A stretch of 64,000 nucleotides of DNA from 3107 sp001483205 (GCA_964291375.2 OZ219809.1:682001-746000); one strand, 5' to 3'; positions 16,978-26,470 are shown, numbered from the stretch's first letter. Numbers and translations are program-made. The notes: generated by a model not told the origin, from the letters alone.

Positions 16978-18209
16978 GGAAAGACGATGGTGGCGTCCGC
17001 CCGCAATTCGGCCAGATAGCTGTCGGCAAGGGATGTCAGCCGCTGGTTCACCAGTTGCGAGCGGATTTCCTCCCGGGACACATCCTCGATCTGTTCCGTC
17101 ACCCGGCTGCACAGCATCAGGAACATCAGGGTTTCCCCGTCAGGGCCGGAGCGGGTCAGCGCCGCAGAGCTTTCGTTTTCATCCAGCCGGGCGAGTTCGA
17201 CGGCAATATCCGCAGGCACCTCGGCCAGAGGCAGGATGTTGCGTTCCAGTGCTTCCTCCGGCCGGCCCTGTGCCACGCCATAGAGGTCATCGCAGGTATC
17301 GACCCGGTTGCGGATGTCCTGCGCCTGCGCGGGCGCATCGCCCCCGCCGGGGATGTGATAGACGGCATAGTCTACCGAAAGCGTTTCCGCCCCCGGCGCG
17401 ACCGTATCCTCAATCGCGCGCAACTGGAATATGGCGATGGCACCGGGCAGTTCGACCGGGGCGGTGATCTGTCCGGGCGAAAGCGTCAGAAGCTGCACGC
17501 GCAGGGCGGGGGGCAGGTTGCCGATGGACAGCCAGTCGATCCGGCCGCCCTGGGTGCGGGACGGCGCGGCGGAAAAGGTGCTGGCGGCGTTCTCGAAATC
17601 CCTGACCGAGGTCAGGCGGCGAATCTCTTCGGCTTGCAGCCGCGCCGCTGCTTCCTGCCCTTCGGGGGCGGGCAGAACGATCTCGGACAACAACACCCGC
17701 ACCCCGCCCCGGCTCTGGGATGCCAATGCGATGGCGCGGTCGATCTCTGCCTCACCGATTTGCGCGCGCGGCGCGAAGCGCGCCCTGACCACCGCGTTCC
17801 ACAACAGGCCCGCGCGGACGAAATCGCGGAACGTGCGGACATCAATGCCTGCCTGCTCGATGCCCTGAATAAATTCATCCACGCCGAGCTCCGCCCTGCC
17901 GGCAAATTCTGCCATTCCGGCCTGCACCTGTTCATCGGTGACGTTTATGCCCAGGGTCTTTGCGGCCTCAACACGCAACAGGTCGTCGATCAGGCCGTCG
18001 GTGGCCACCTGCTCCGGGTCGCCGGGCAGGTTCAGCAGGCGCAGAAAGTTGACCCGCTGATCAAGGTCATATTGCGTGGCCACGGCGTTGTTGACCCGCA
18101 CCGCCGGGGTCAGCGGGTTTTCCGACTGTGCGGCCCCCGGCAGCGGTGAAATCAGCACGGTCGCCGAGACCCATGCGATGAATATGCGTGCGGCTTTTGT
18201 TGTCATCAT
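16974..18209 (-). CDS. surA: Periplasmic chaperone/peptidyl-prolyl isomerase SurA
   Basis: 411 residues. Signal peptide at the N-terminus (IFIAWVSATVLISPLPGAAQ). The SurA N-domain follows (VRVNNAVATQYDLDQRVNFL, LIDDLLRVEAAKTLGI), then a parvulin-like region (VRVLLSEIVLPAPEGQ ... GGRIDWLSIGNLPP). Escorts outer-membrane proteins, and its place directly after lptD fits a role in LptD assembly. Sequence is divergent, as in most Rhodobacteraceae SurA proteins. Confidence 0.9.
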   Translation of the reverse strand: MMTTKAARIFIAWVSATVLISPLPGAAQSENPLTPAVRVNNAVATQYDLDQRVNFLRLLNLPGDPEQVATDGLIDDLLRVEAAKTLGINVTDEQVQAGMAEFAGRAELGVDEFIQGIEQAGIDVRTFRDFVRAGLLWNAVVRARFAPRAQIGEAEIDRAIALASQSRGGVRVLLSEIVLPAPEGQEAAARLQAEEIRRLTSVRDFENAASTFSAAPSRTQGGRIDWLSIGNLPPALRVQLLTLSPGQITAPVELPGAIAIFQLRAIEDTVAPGAETLSVDYAVYHIPGGGDAPAQAQDIRNRVDTCDDLYGVAQGRPEEALERNILPLAEVPADIAVELARLDENESSAALTRSGPDGETLMFLMLCSRVTEQIEDVSREEIRSQLVNQRLTSLADSYLAELRADATIVFP

Positions 18210-18225
18210 CTTCCTTGCCCTGTCC

Positions 18226-20352
18226 TTAGCCCTGACACCGGCGTGTGTGGCCCTGACCGTTGCCGCCGCCGCTGCCGAATCCGGTCAGCGAAACGGTGAG
18301 GCTGAAATCCGTGGTCGGCCTTACACTAGTCGAGCTTGTGAACCGGCGCGAGAGGGAAAGCGCGACCCTGACGCATTCGGTCCGGTATTCCAACCCGATT
18401 CCGGCCCGTGCGGCCCGGTCTGCGACCAGATCATAGCGCCAGTCGGCCCTGCCGTGCCAGCCCCGGCCAAAATCAAGACCGGATGTGAATGTCCATTCCG
18501 ACACTTCCGGCCGGTTTTGCGCAGGCGCAGGGTCCATCCGGATATAGGTTGTTGCCAGGCTCAGCCGCTCGCCCTGCCAGGACAGGCGCGATTCGCTGCG
18601 GGTCAGGTCGAAATCATCCCCGAACAGTGACCGGCTGGCAAGGGTCAGGTTTCCGGCCAGGTCGAGTTGCAGGGCGGCGAGCCAGTCGGACGATGCGCCA
18701 TTCAGCCCGGAGCCTGCGGTGAAGGGGGTGCTGCCCCCGGCGCGGATGATCCGCCCCATGGTCAGCGACAGCGACCATCCGGCAGGGTCAATCCGTGTCC
18801 AGCTTGCGCCCAGATTGGCCCGCAGGCCCCGCTCGGTCCTGTCCGCGCCCGGAAAGCGGGAAAAGGCGAACAGGTTGCCTTCGTCAAACTCCGGCAGGGT
18901 GCTGTCCTCATTGGCGACATTCAGGCTGTCTTCGCTTGTCCACAGCACTTGCGCCACCGGTTCGATCAGATGCCGGACGCCGTTGGCCTGCGTTCTTGCC
19001 AGCGGCCAGCGCAGGTCTGCCCCGATTGTGCCGGTTGCGAACAGGCCGTTTTCCTCGGACGGGGCGCGCTGGCGGGTGCCGTAATAGTCGAGCCTGCCCC
19101 CGGACAGAAGCCCCGCCGTCATGCCGTTGCCAAGCCGCCAGTCGCGCCGCCAGTCCAGTGTCGCGCTCATCCGCACCACATCCCGCCCCTGATCGCCGAG
19201 CACGGAAGAGCGGCGATAGACGCCAAGCGCGTCAAGAACCAGATCGGCGCTGCCGCCGACAAGCGCGGGTTCAAACCGGGTGTGCCGGGTGACGGTGGCG
19301 ATGATCGAGGGAATTTCGCGGCTGTTCTCAGAGGCGCGCAGGGATTTATAGTGTATCAGTGCGGCGTCGAAATGCGCATCCCGCCCGGTGCGGGTCAGCG
19401 ATACCGAGCTGTCGAGCCGATCCTTGCCGGAAATGCCGTAATCCAGCATATAGGCTTCATCCGAGACATATTCGCCATCAAAGGCAAGCCTGTAACCCCG
19501 CGGCAGGTCGAACCGGCCATCGGCAGAGAGGTATCCGCGCAGCCCGGCGGCGGGGCCGAGGTCATCATCCGAAACCGCGCCGTTGATTTCGACATCGCCC
19601 GCCCGAAACGCCTGACGATAGCGGTATTCCAGCGTGGTGGTAGAGGTGGATATATAGGGCGTCAGGGTCAGATCTCTGTGATCGCCGATCCTGATGAAAT
19701 AGGGCAGTTTCACCCCGGTGCCGAGTTGCGAGGTGCTGCGCAGGTCGGGGATCAGAAAGCCGGTTCCCCGTTTAAGGGTCGGGTCGGGCAGGCGCAGGCG
19801 CGGCGCATAGAACACCGGCACCCCCATCACCCGCAACTGCGCGCCGTCGAAATAAAGCTGGCGCTCTTTCTGGTCGTGGACAATGCGCGAGGCCCTGATT
19901 TCCCACAGCGGCACCAGGTTGTTTTCGCAGACCCGACAGCTTGTCGCCACGACCTTGTGAAGCTGTGTATAGCGCCCGCCGGTGCGGTTGATCTCTGCCG
20001 CCGCGACCTGAAGCTGGCGGTCGAAAACCAGCCGCGCGCCGGTCAGAAGTCCCGATCTGAGGTCGGCGGACAGGGCGGCGCTGTCGGCCAGAATGGTCGT
20101 CTGCCCGCCGTCGGTCAGCCTGATCGGCCCGGTGATCGACAACTGATCGGTGCGCTGGTCATAGCGCACTCTGGCGGCGGTCAGGCGCGCGCCCTTGTGG
20201 AAAATCTCGACATTGCCCTCTGCGATGAGGATTTGCGCGTTTTCCAGGCGGATTTCGTCGGCCACCAGCCGGGTGTCCTCTTGCCCGCGGGCGGCGGGCG
20301 CGGCGAGGCAACAGGCAAGCGCAAGCGCCATCAGCACGGCAGGAAACCGCAT
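18226..20352 (-). CDS. lptD: LPS-assembly protein LptD
   Basis: 708 residues. Outer-membrane beta-barrel that inserts lipopolysaccharide into the outer leaflet. Signal peptide MRFPAVLMALALACC...; OstA/LptA-like periplasmic domain at about residues 30-130 (LVADEIRLENAQILIAEGNV, LTAARVRYDQRTDQLSITGP); paired cysteine region VVATSCRVCENNLVPLWEIR, then the LptD barrel (PYFIRIGDHRDLTLTPYIS). The start ATG at 20352 overlaps the lptG stop by one base; the open frame extends upstream but overlaps lptG. Confidence 0.94.
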   Translation of the reverse strand: MRFPAVLMALALACCLAAPAARGQEDTRLVADEIRLENAQILIAEGNVEIFHKGARLTAARVRYDQRTDQLSITGPIRLTDGGQTTILADSAALSADLRSGLLTGARLVFDRQLQVAAAEINRTGGRYTQLHKVVATSCRVCENNLVPLWEIRASRIVHDQKERQLYFDGAQLRVMGVPVFYAPRLRLPDPTLKRGTGFLIPDLRSTSQLGTGVKLPYFIRIGDHRDLTLTPYISTSTTTLEYRYRQAFRAGDVEINGAVSDDDLGPAAGLRGYLSADGRFDLPRGYRLAFDGEYVSDEAYMLDYGISGKDRLDSSVSLTRTGRDAHFDAALIHYKSLRASENSREIPSIIATVTRHTRFEPALVGGSADLVLDALGVYRRSSVLGDQGRDVVRMSATLDWRRDWRLGNGMTAGLLSGGRLDYYGTRQRAPSEENGLFATGTIGADLRWPLARTQANGVRHLIEPVAQVLWTSEDSLNVANEDSTLPEFDEGNLFAFSRFPGADRTERGLRANLGASWTRIDPAGWSLSLTMGRIIRAGGSTPFTAGSGLNGASSDWLAALQLDLAGNLTLASRSLFGDDFDLTRSESRLSWQGERLSLATTYIRMDPAPAQNRPEVSEWTFTSGLDFGRGWHGRADWRYDLVADRAARAGIGLEYRTECVRVALSLSRRFTSSTSVRPTTDFSLTVSLTGFGSGGGNGQGHTRRCQG

Positions 20353-21449
20353 TATCCGTCCTCCAGGTGCAAAAGCAGACCAAGCACCATCAGGATCGCC
20401 GCGACCGGGGGGGACCAGGCGGCCAGCGCCACTGGGATATGGCCGTTTTCCCCCAGCACCTGAGAGAAATTGCGGATGAAATAGAGGCCAAACCCGAGCA
20501 GGATTGCCGCCAGTGCCATCAGCCCGGTCCGCCCGATCCGGGTATGACGCATGGTGAAACCGGCCCCGATCATCACCATCGCCACCAGCATCAGCGGCAG
20601 GGCGAGTTCCGTTTGCAGCCACACCTTATGCGCCCGCGCCGAAAAGCCCGCCCGGTTCAGGTTGTCGATAAAGGCGGGCAGATCCCAGATGGCGATGGCG
20701 TTCGGCGCGCCAAAGCTGTCGCGTATCTGTTCACGGGTCAGGTCGGACGGAAACAGGAGATGCTCATGCCGCGTGGCGTCCCGCTCGGGGTTGGCGCTGC
20801 CCGCAAGCGGCCAGTCCTTCACCCCCGTAAGCTCCCACGCGCCGACGGTCAGGGTGGCGGTTTCCGCCTCCAGCCTGCGGACCGGCGTGCCGAACCCGGA
20901 AAAAACCAGGAAGCGCGCGGCGATCAGCCGGGTTCCGTCCAGACTGGCAGAGCGGGCATGAATGACGGTTTGCCCGTCCCGGTTGCCCTGCCTGAGCCAA
21001 AGGCCCTCTTCCGAAACCGACAGGGTGCGCGCCGTTCCGCTGGCCAGTTCCGCCGCACGGGTTTCGTATTCCTTCAGCGTTGCGGCGACAATCGGGTTGA
21101 GCGCGGCAACCGCCACCCCCCCGGCCAGCAGGGCAATGGCGGCGGGCGCGACAAGGGCGCTCAGCGCTGAACGGCCCGCCGCGCGGGTCACGACCAGTTC
21201 GCCCGAGCGCGCCATGGTCAGGAAAAACCACAGTGTGGCCAGTATCGTGACCAGTGGCAGTATCTGATGGAGTGTTTCGGGCACATGCAGGGCGGAAAGG
21301 CCGATGATCCGGCCAAGCCCGATCTCTTTACCCCCGAAACGTCGGACCTGTTCGGTGACCTCGATCAGGAACACGATGCCGGAAAGGGCGGCCAAAACGC
21401 CCATAAAGGCGACCAGGAAGCGCCGCGCGAAATACAGATGCAGCTTCAT
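20352..21449 (-). CDS. lptG: LPS export ABC transporter permease LptG
   Basis: 365 residues with the YjgP/YjgQ fold: three N-terminal membrane helices (FLVAFMGVLAALSGIVFLIE; ILPLVTILATLWFFLTM), a periplasmic jellyroll, and three C-terminal helices (LPLMLVAMVMIGAGFTM; LMALAAILLGFGLYFI). With LptF and LptB it extracts LPS from the inner membrane. The start ATG overlaps the lptF stop (ATGA at 21446-21449). Confidence 0.94.
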   Translation of the reverse strand: MKLHLYFARRFLVAFMGVLAALSGIVFLIEVTEQVRRFGGKEIGLGRIIGLSALHVPETLHQILPLVTILATLWFFLTMARSGELVVTRAAGRSALSALVAPAAIALLAGGVAVAALNPIVAATLKEYETRAAELASGTARTLSVSEEGLWLRQGNRDGQTVIHARSASLDGTRLIAARFLVFSGFGTPVRRLEAETATLTVGAWELTGVKDWPLAGSANPERDATRHEHLLFPSDLTREQIRDSFGAPNAIAIWDLPAFIDNLNRAGFSARAHKVWLQTELALPLMLVAMVMIGAGFTMRHTRIGRTGLMALAAILLGFGLYFIRNFSQVLGENGHIPVALAAWSPPVAAILMVLGLLLHLEDG

Positions 21450-22588
21450 GCGGCGGCCCCGTTTCGTCGGGAAAACAGAGAGAACCGGGCGAGCAGGGCG
21501 GGCCTGTCGGCAAGGCGCAGGATCAGGGCGACCATCCCCAGACCGGCAACGCCCGGCAGATAGAGCAGCGGCCACAGGCCATCCCCCCCCCGGACGGTAT
21601 CCGCAACCATGTTGTCAAAGGTTTTCACCCCGATCAGCAGCAGGATGGCGATGATGATCTGCCGCCAGACCCCGAAACGGCTGAAACCGCCCAGAAGCAG
21701 ACAGGCGAACCCGGCCAGCGCCGTCACCAGCGCCAGAATTGGTTGCGCGATCCGGTCATGGACCTCGATCTGCACCGTCGTGCGTTCCCAGCCCAGTGCG
21801 GCCAGCCGCGCATCCGGCATCGCCAGCAACTCCGGCGTTGACAGTTCCCCCGGTGATGGTGCCCGGCTCTCCTCTGCGGTGATCAGGTCGCCCAGATCAT
21901 AGGCGAAATCGTCGAACCGGGTGATGAACAGCCTTTGATCCTCTGCCGTCACGGTCTGGGCAAGGCCCTCGAACATCAGCAGTTTCGGCCCGTCCTCTGC
22001 CCGTGCGAGCAGCGCCCGGCGCGCGGTGTAGGTCGTCGGATTATCGGGATCGCGCTCATCCGACAGATAGATGTCCAGCAATTCGCCCGCCGGGGTGATG
22101 TCGCGGATATAAAAGGTGACGCCGGGGGCCGGATGCAGGAACTGCCCTTCCTCCAGCAACCGCGCGTTCACGTTCCGGGCAATTTCCTCTTCCCGTTCGG
22201 ACAGCGCCCGGTCAGCCGCCGGTGAAATGACATTGGTCAGAATCAGCAGAAGACAGGTCACGATCACGCCAAAGGCCGCCACCGGGCGCGCCAGACGGAA
22301 ACTGCCATGGCCCGATGACTGCATCACCACCAGCTCACTTTCCGTCGCCATCCGGTTGGTGACATAGACAGAGGCAATGAAGGCAGAAATCGGCAGAACC
22401 ACCCGGATCACCTTTGGCAGGGCCAGCGCCGTGAACTCCAGAAACACCATCGCCGATTGCCCGTCGGCGATCAGCCGGTCAAACAGGGAAATCGCCCGGT
22501 TGACCCAGTAAATCATCACCAGCACCAGCGAGAAGAACCCGAACAGGATCATCAGTTGCGACAACATGTATCTGTCGAATCGTGTCAT
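21446..22588 (-). CDS. lptF: LPS export ABC transporter permease LptF
   Basis: 380 residues, same YjgP/YjgQ architecture as LptG. N-terminal helices MLSQLMILFGFFSLVLVMIYW and PISAFIASVYVTNRMATESE; central jellyroll; C-terminal helices (PILALVTALAGFACLLLGGF). First gene of the lptF-lptG-lptD-surA-pdxA-rsmA operon, divergent from pepA across about 130 bases, where the promoters must lie. Confidence 0.94.
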   Translation of the reverse strand: MTRFDRYMLSQLMILFGFFSLVLVMIYWVNRAISLFDRLIADGQSAMVFLEFTALALPKVIRVVLPISAFIASVYVTNRMATESELVVMQSSGHGSFRLARPVAAFGVIVTCLLLILTNVISPAADRALSEREEEIARNVNARLLEEGQFLHPAPGVTFYIRDITPAGELLDIYLSDERDPDNPTTYTARRALLARAEDGPKLLMFEGLAQTVTAEDQRLFITRFDDFAYDLGDLITAEESRAPSPGELSTPELLAMPDARLAALGWERTTVQIEVHDRIAQPILALVTALAGFACLLLGGFSRFGVWRQIIIAILLLIGVKTFDNMVADTVRGGDGLWPLLYLPGVAGLGMVALILRLADRPALLARFSLFSRRNGAAA

Positions 22589-22716
22589 GCCGTCCGTTCG
22601 CCGCGCCTCTTTTGCCGCCCGGCAGGCTAGACCAATTCCCCGGCGGGGAAAACTGCTATCTGGTCAAGCCTGCGCGAAGTGTCTACCTATGGCCGAAATC
22701 AATGAAGGAGATACCG

Positions 22717-24186
22717 ATGACCGTCCCCCCTCACATCCGGTTTGAAAAGGTCGATCTTGGCGCGATTGCGGACCGGAAAGGCTGTGTCGCTGTTTTTCTT
22801 GGCGAAGACGGCAAAATGGACCAGACCGCGCGCCGGGTGAACCGTCTGACCAGAGGCGCGTTGAAGCGGATGGCCGAATCGGACGGTTTCGCCGAAATGA
22901 AACAGGGGCAGGTTAAGGAACTGGCCTGGCCTGCGGGGATGGCGGCGGATGCGCTGCTGGTGGTGCGTCTTGACCGGCGGCCCGGTGCAGAGGATGCGCG
23001 CGCTGCCGGGGCCTCGATTGCCAAATCCCGCCGCACTGCGCCGCTTTTGGTGCTGACGGGCAACCGGAAACACGCCGCCGACCTGTCGCTCGGGATCATT
23101 TTGCGCGGCTATGACTTCACCGATCACAAGTCGAAAGACGCGCCAGAGCCGGGAGAAATCACGATGATGGTTTCGGACCCGAAGGCGATGACGGCGGCAG
23201 CGGCGCAGGTGGCGGCGGTCGCCGACGGGGTTTTCCTGACCCGCGATCTGACCAACGAACCCGCCAATGTGTTGACCACGGGCGAATTTGCCCGCCGCCT
23301 GTCAGAGATGAAGGCATCGGGCCTCAAGGTCGAGGTGCTGGAGGAGGCCAAGCTGAAAGCCCTTGGCATGAACGCGCTACTTGGGGTGGGGCAGGGGTCG
23401 GAAAGCCCCTCAAAGGTCGTCGTCATGCAGTGGAACGGCGGCCCGAAAAAGCAAAAACCCCTCGCACTGGTCGGCAAGGGGGTGGTGTTTGACACCGGCG
23501 GCATTTCCATCAAGCGCTCTGCGGGGATGGAGGAAATGACCATGGACATGGGCGGCGCGGGGGTTGTCGCCGGGGTCATGCGCACCTTGGCCGCGCGCCG
23601 GGCACGGGCGAATGTGGTGGGGCTGGTCGGGCTGGTGGAGAACATGCCCGACGGATGCGCTCAACGCCCCGGCGATGTGGTGAAGTCGATGAAGGGTGAT
23701 ACGGTCGAGGTGATCAATACCGATGCAGAGGGCCGCCTGGTTCTGGCCGATGTGCTGTGGTATGCGCAGGACAGGTTTGATCCCGCGGGCGTGATTGATC
23801 TGGCGACCCTGACCGGGGCGATTATCATCGGGCTGGGGCACGAAAAGGCGGGCGTCTTTTCCAATGACGATGCGCTGTGCGGTGCCCTGCTGAAGGCGGC
23901 GGGGAAGGAAGGCGAGGGCGCATGGCGGATGCCTCTGGGCGCGGCCTATGACAAGCTGCTGAAATCCCGTATCGCGGATATGAAGAATGTGGGCGGCAGG
24001 GCCGCAGGCTCGGTCACCGCGGCGCAGTTCCTGCAACGGTTCATCAGGGAAGGCGTCCCGTGGGTTCATATCGACATCGCGGGCGTGGCCAGTGTGAGCA
24101 GCGAAACCGCCCTTGCCCCGAAAGGCGCGACCGGCTGGGGAGTGCGGACGCTTGACCGGCTGATCCGGGATATGCTGGAAAGCTGA
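22717..24186 (+). CDS. pepA: Leucyl aminopeptidase (M17)
   Basis: 489 residues. Two-metal cytosolic aminopeptidase. The C-terminal M17 catalytic domain shows LVGKGVVFDTGGISIKRS (metal-binding lysine and aspartate), EEMTMDMGGAG and the family signature NTDAEGRLVLADVLWY. The N-terminal macro-like domain is present. Start at 22717 is set by the ribosome site AAGGAGAT. The stop overlaps the holC start (TGATG), the common pepA-holC pairing. Confidence 0.96.
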   Translation: MTVPPHIRFEKVDLGAIADRKGCVAVFLGEDGKMDQTARRVNRLTRGALKRMAESDGFAEMKQGQVKELAWPAGMAADALLVVRLDRRPGAEDARAAGASIAKSRRTAPLLVLTGNRKHAADLSLGIILRGYDFTDHKSKDAPEPGEITMMVSDPKAMTAAAAQVAAVADGVFLTRDLTNEPANVLTTGEFARRLSEMKASGLKVEVLEEAKLKALGMNALLGVGQGSESPSKVVVMQWNGGPKKQKPLALVGKGVVFDTGGISIKRSAGMEEMTMDMGGAGVVAGVMRTLAARRARANVVGLVGLVENMPDGCAQRPGDVVKSMKGDTVEVINTDAEGRLVLADVLWYAQDRFDPAGVIDLATLTGAIIIGLGHEKAGVFSNDDALCGALLKAAGKEGEGAWRMPLGAAYDKLLKSRIADMKNVGGRAAGSVTAAQFLQRFIREGVPWVHIDIAGVASVSSETALAPKGATGWGVRTLDRLIRDMLES

Positions 24187-24644
24187 TGGGCGCGGCCTAT
24201 TTCTATCACCTGACCGATGGTCCGCTAGAGGCGACCCTGCCGGTGCTTTTGGGCAAGGCGCGGCAAGCGGGCTGGCGGGTGGTGGTGCGCGGGCCGGATG
24301 CCGCACGGATGGACTGGCTGGATGACAGGCTGTGGCTCGGCCCGGAAGAGGCGTTCCTGCCCCACGGGCGCGCCGGAACCGGGTTCGATGCCGATCAGCC
24401 GATCCTGCTGACGACAGAGGCGGATGTGCCGAACGGGGCGGCCTGTCTGATGAGTGTGGACGGCGCGGAAGTGTCGGCTGAGGACGTGGGGCGGATGGAA
24501 CGCACCTGCATCCTGTTCGACGGCAACGACCCCGCCGCCTTTGCCCGCGCCCGCGATCAGTGGAAAGCGCTGGCAGAGGCGGAATGCAGCCTGCAATACT
24601 GGGCGCGGGAAGGGGGGCGGTGGACGAAAAAGTCGGAGCGTTGA
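24186..24644 (+). CDS. holC: DNA polymerase III subunit chi (HolC)
   Basis: 152 residues. Begins MGAAYFYHLTDGPLEATLPVL, characteristic of HolC, then QAGWRVVVRGPDAARMDWLDDRLW and the stretch PDADQPILLTTE-like 'FDADQPILLTTEADVPNGA'. Part of the clamp-loader complex, binding single-strand-binding protein. Overlaps pepA by one base. The C-terminus ends RWTKKSER. Confidence 0.94.
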   Translation: MGAAYFYHLTDGPLEATLPVLLGKARQAGWRVVVRGPDAARMDWLDDRLWLGPEEAFLPHGRAGTGFDADQPILLTTEADVPNGAACLMSVDGAEVSAEDVGRMERTCILFDGNDPAAFARARDQWKALAEAECSLQYWAREGGRWTKKSER

Positions 24645-24956
24645 GGGGGTAGTATTGTGCTCCCCCCAAGAATTTACGGCCCTAAAGTTGGTCAGCCCTG
24701 AGCGCTTTTTTTTATACGAAACACCTTCGAGCTTACCCGGACCAACGGCCTTCAGGTGCTTGTCAAGTGCTGTCTTGATGGCGAAAGCCGTGAAGTGCGG
24801 TTTGAGAAGGTTGAGGTCCATTTTTTCCAGATCATAGTCTTCGACCGCGCCCGGCGCGCTTGCAAAAACAGACGACGAAGAAGACGACGAAGAATATGAA
24901 AAACAAATCCGCAGACTCGCGTTATGAATGAGGGACCAAAGGGGGGCAGGTCAAAG
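24645..24956. other. Unassigned AT-richer stretch with possible minus-strand gene remnant
   Basis: Lower GC than its surroundings. On the minus strand an open frame runs through it, including MDLNLLKPHFTAFAIKTALD at 24821 and, upstream of that, a run of serine codons from the microsatellite GACGAAGAAGACGACGAAGA near 24872-24895. I do not recognise the protein, no convincing start exists, and the frame runs into holC antisense. Possibly remnants of inserted DNA. Confidence 0.3.
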
Positions 24957-24973
24957 CTAATATGCAGAGGTTT
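24953..24973 (+). repeat. Solo mosaic-repeat end
   Basis: AAAGCTAATATGCAGAGGTT followed by more T, matching the right ends seen at 1570-1589 (CCTTATGCAGAGGTTTTTT). It marks the breakpoint of the truncated E1-like gene. Confidence 0.6.
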
Positions 24974-25127
24974 TTTCCGGATCAAGCGCGCGGCTCAGAA
25001 CCTGCGCCCGGTAAAGCGCCACCGCATCCGCGGCAGGCAAAAGCCCGTTCGGTGGCCGACCGTCGGGCAAGGTGCCTTCCGTGACTTTCGTGCGAAAATT
25101 CTGCTCGACGATGGCCGCGCGATCCAT
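24957..25127 (-). pseudogene. Truncated N-terminus of a 2-oxoacid dehydrogenase E1-like gene
   Basis: An ATG at 25127 (three bases off the acyl-CoA dehydrogenase stop) opens a 56-codon frame: MDRAAIVEQNFRTKVTEGTL, then LPAADAVALYRAQVLSRALD. The last part resembles the opening of thiamine-diphosphate E1 components (LYRAQ.LSRALD). It then reads straight into a mosaic-repeat end (CCTCTGCATATTAG), whose TAG stops the frame. The rest of the gene is absent, so this is a 5' fragment. The family call is from memory of the motif and is moderate. Confidence 0.5.
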
Positions 25128-25128
25128 G

Positions 25129-26343
25129 TCAGAAAAAGGCCTGCAAACCGGTCTGGGCGCGGCCCAGAATCAATGCGTGGATGTCGTGGGTGCCCTCATA
25201 GGTGTTCACCGTCTCCAGATTGGCGGCGTGGCGGATGACCTGATATTCGGCACTGATCCCGTTGCCACCGTGCATGTCACGGGCATGGCGGGCAATGTCC
25301 AATGCTTTGCCGCAATTATTGCGCTTGATCAGGCTGATCATTTCAGGGGCCGCCTTGCCCTGATCCATCAACTGCCCCACACGATGCGCCGCTTGCAGCC
25401 CAAGCGCGATCTCGGTCTGCATATCGGCCAGTTTCTTCTGGAAAAGCTGCGTCCCGGCAATGGGCTTTCCGAACTGCACCCGGTCCAGCCCATACACCCG
25501 TGCGCGATGCCAGCACTCTTCGGCGGCCCCCATCACGCCCCAGGCGATGCCATACCGGGCGCGGTTCAGACAGCCGAACGGCCCTTTGAGGCCCTGCGCG
25601 CCGGGCAAAAGCGCCTCTTCGCCAACCTCAACATTGTCCATAACAACCTCTCCGGTGACGCTTGCCCGCAACGACAGCTTTCCGGTGATCTTTGGCGCGG
25701 ACAAACCTTTCATGCCCTTCTCTAGGACAAAACCGCGAATCCTGCCGTCATGGGCGTCGGATTTGGCCCAGATGACAAAGACATCTGCGATCGGGCTGTT
25801 TGAAATCCACGTTTTCGTGCCATTTAGCCGATAACCGCCCCCGGTCCTGATGGCGCGGGTTTTCATGCCGCCCGGGTCCGAACCGGCGTCGGGTTCGGTC
25901 AGGCCAAAGCACCCGATCCATTCGCCGCCCGCGAGTTTTGGCAGGTATTTTGCCCGCTGTTCTCCAGAGCCATAAGCATGGATCGGATACATCACCAGAC
26001 TGGACTGAACAGACATCATCGAGCGATAACCGCTATCCACCCGCTCCACTTCGCGCGCGACCAGCCCATAGGTCACGTATCCCGCGCCAAGCCCGCCATA
26101 TTGTTCAGGGATCGTTGTTCCCAGCAGGCCCGCCGCCCCCATCTCGGCAAAAATCTCCGGCTCAACCCGTTCCTCGGCATAGGCGCGGGTCACACGCGGT
26201 TGCAGGCGGTCCTGCGCAAAGGCGCGCGCGCCCTCTGCCAGCATCCGCTCATCCTCGTTCAGCAGATCGGTCAGGCGGAACGGGTCTGCCCAGTTGAAAG
26301 CGTTCAGGTCGGGGCCAAAGCCCTGTGCGCTGGCATCTGTCAT
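25129..26343 (-). CDS. gcdH: Acyl-CoA dehydrogenase, glutaryl-CoA dehydrogenase type
   Basis: 404 residues. FAD-dependent dehydrogenase; family features include LLGTTIPEQYGGLGAGYVTY, FGLTEPDAGSDPGGMKTRA, the pattern TKTWISNSPIADVFVIWAK, NRARYGIAWGVMGAAEECWH and a C-terminal TYEGTHDIHALILGRAQTG with the catalytic glutamate in YEGT. These, and the length, fit glutaryl-CoA dehydrogenase (lysine/tryptophan breakdown to crotonyl-CoA). Start at 26343 (MTDASAQGFGPDLNAFNW); the frame upstream is repeat DNA. Specificity is inferred. Confidence 0.85.
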   Translation of the reverse strand: MTDASAQGFGPDLNAFNWADPFRLTDLLNEDERMLAEGARAFAQDRLQPRVTRAYAEERVEPEIFAEMGAAGLLGTTIPEQYGGLGAGYVTYGLVAREVERVDSGYRSMMSVQSSLVMYPIHAYGSGEQRAKYLPKLAGGEWIGCFGLTEPDAGSDPGGMKTRAIRTGGGYRLNGTKTWISNSPIADVFVIWAKSDAHDGRIRGFVLEKGMKGLSAPKITGKLSLRASVTGEVVMDNVEVGEEALLPGAQGLKGPFGCLNRARYGIAWGVMGAAEECWHRARVYGLDRVQFGKPIAGTQLFQKKLADMQTEIALGLQAAHRVGQLMDQGKAAPEMISLIKRNNCGKALDIARHARDMHGGNGISAEYQVIRHAANLETVNTYEGTHDIHALILGRAQTGLQAFF

Positions 26344-26387
26344 GCTTGTTCTCCTTTGAGGGCAGAACGCATACGGGCGAACCCCGT

Positions 26388-26470
26388 AAGACCTGTGCAG
26401 AGGTCTCTGACCATAGGGCGGGTGGCGCTTATCAAAGGCCTCTGTATCTTGGCCCCGCCGGGCGGGACGG
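26388..26470. repeat. Mosaic-repeat remnant overlapping the LacI gene end
   Basis: Contains the head-to-head end AAGACCTGTGCAGAGGTCT (26388-26406) and a left end AAAGGCCTCTGTATCTTGGC (26434 onward) followed by CGCCGGGCGGGACGG. The LacI regulator reads into it, its last 15 or so codons being repeat-derived. Confidence 0.6.

Noticed and set aside
16977..20622. Long plus-strand frames opposite surA, lptD and lptG
   Set aside because: They are mirror frames typical of high-GC DNA; the minus-strand genes have clear family motifs and overlapping start/stop coupling.
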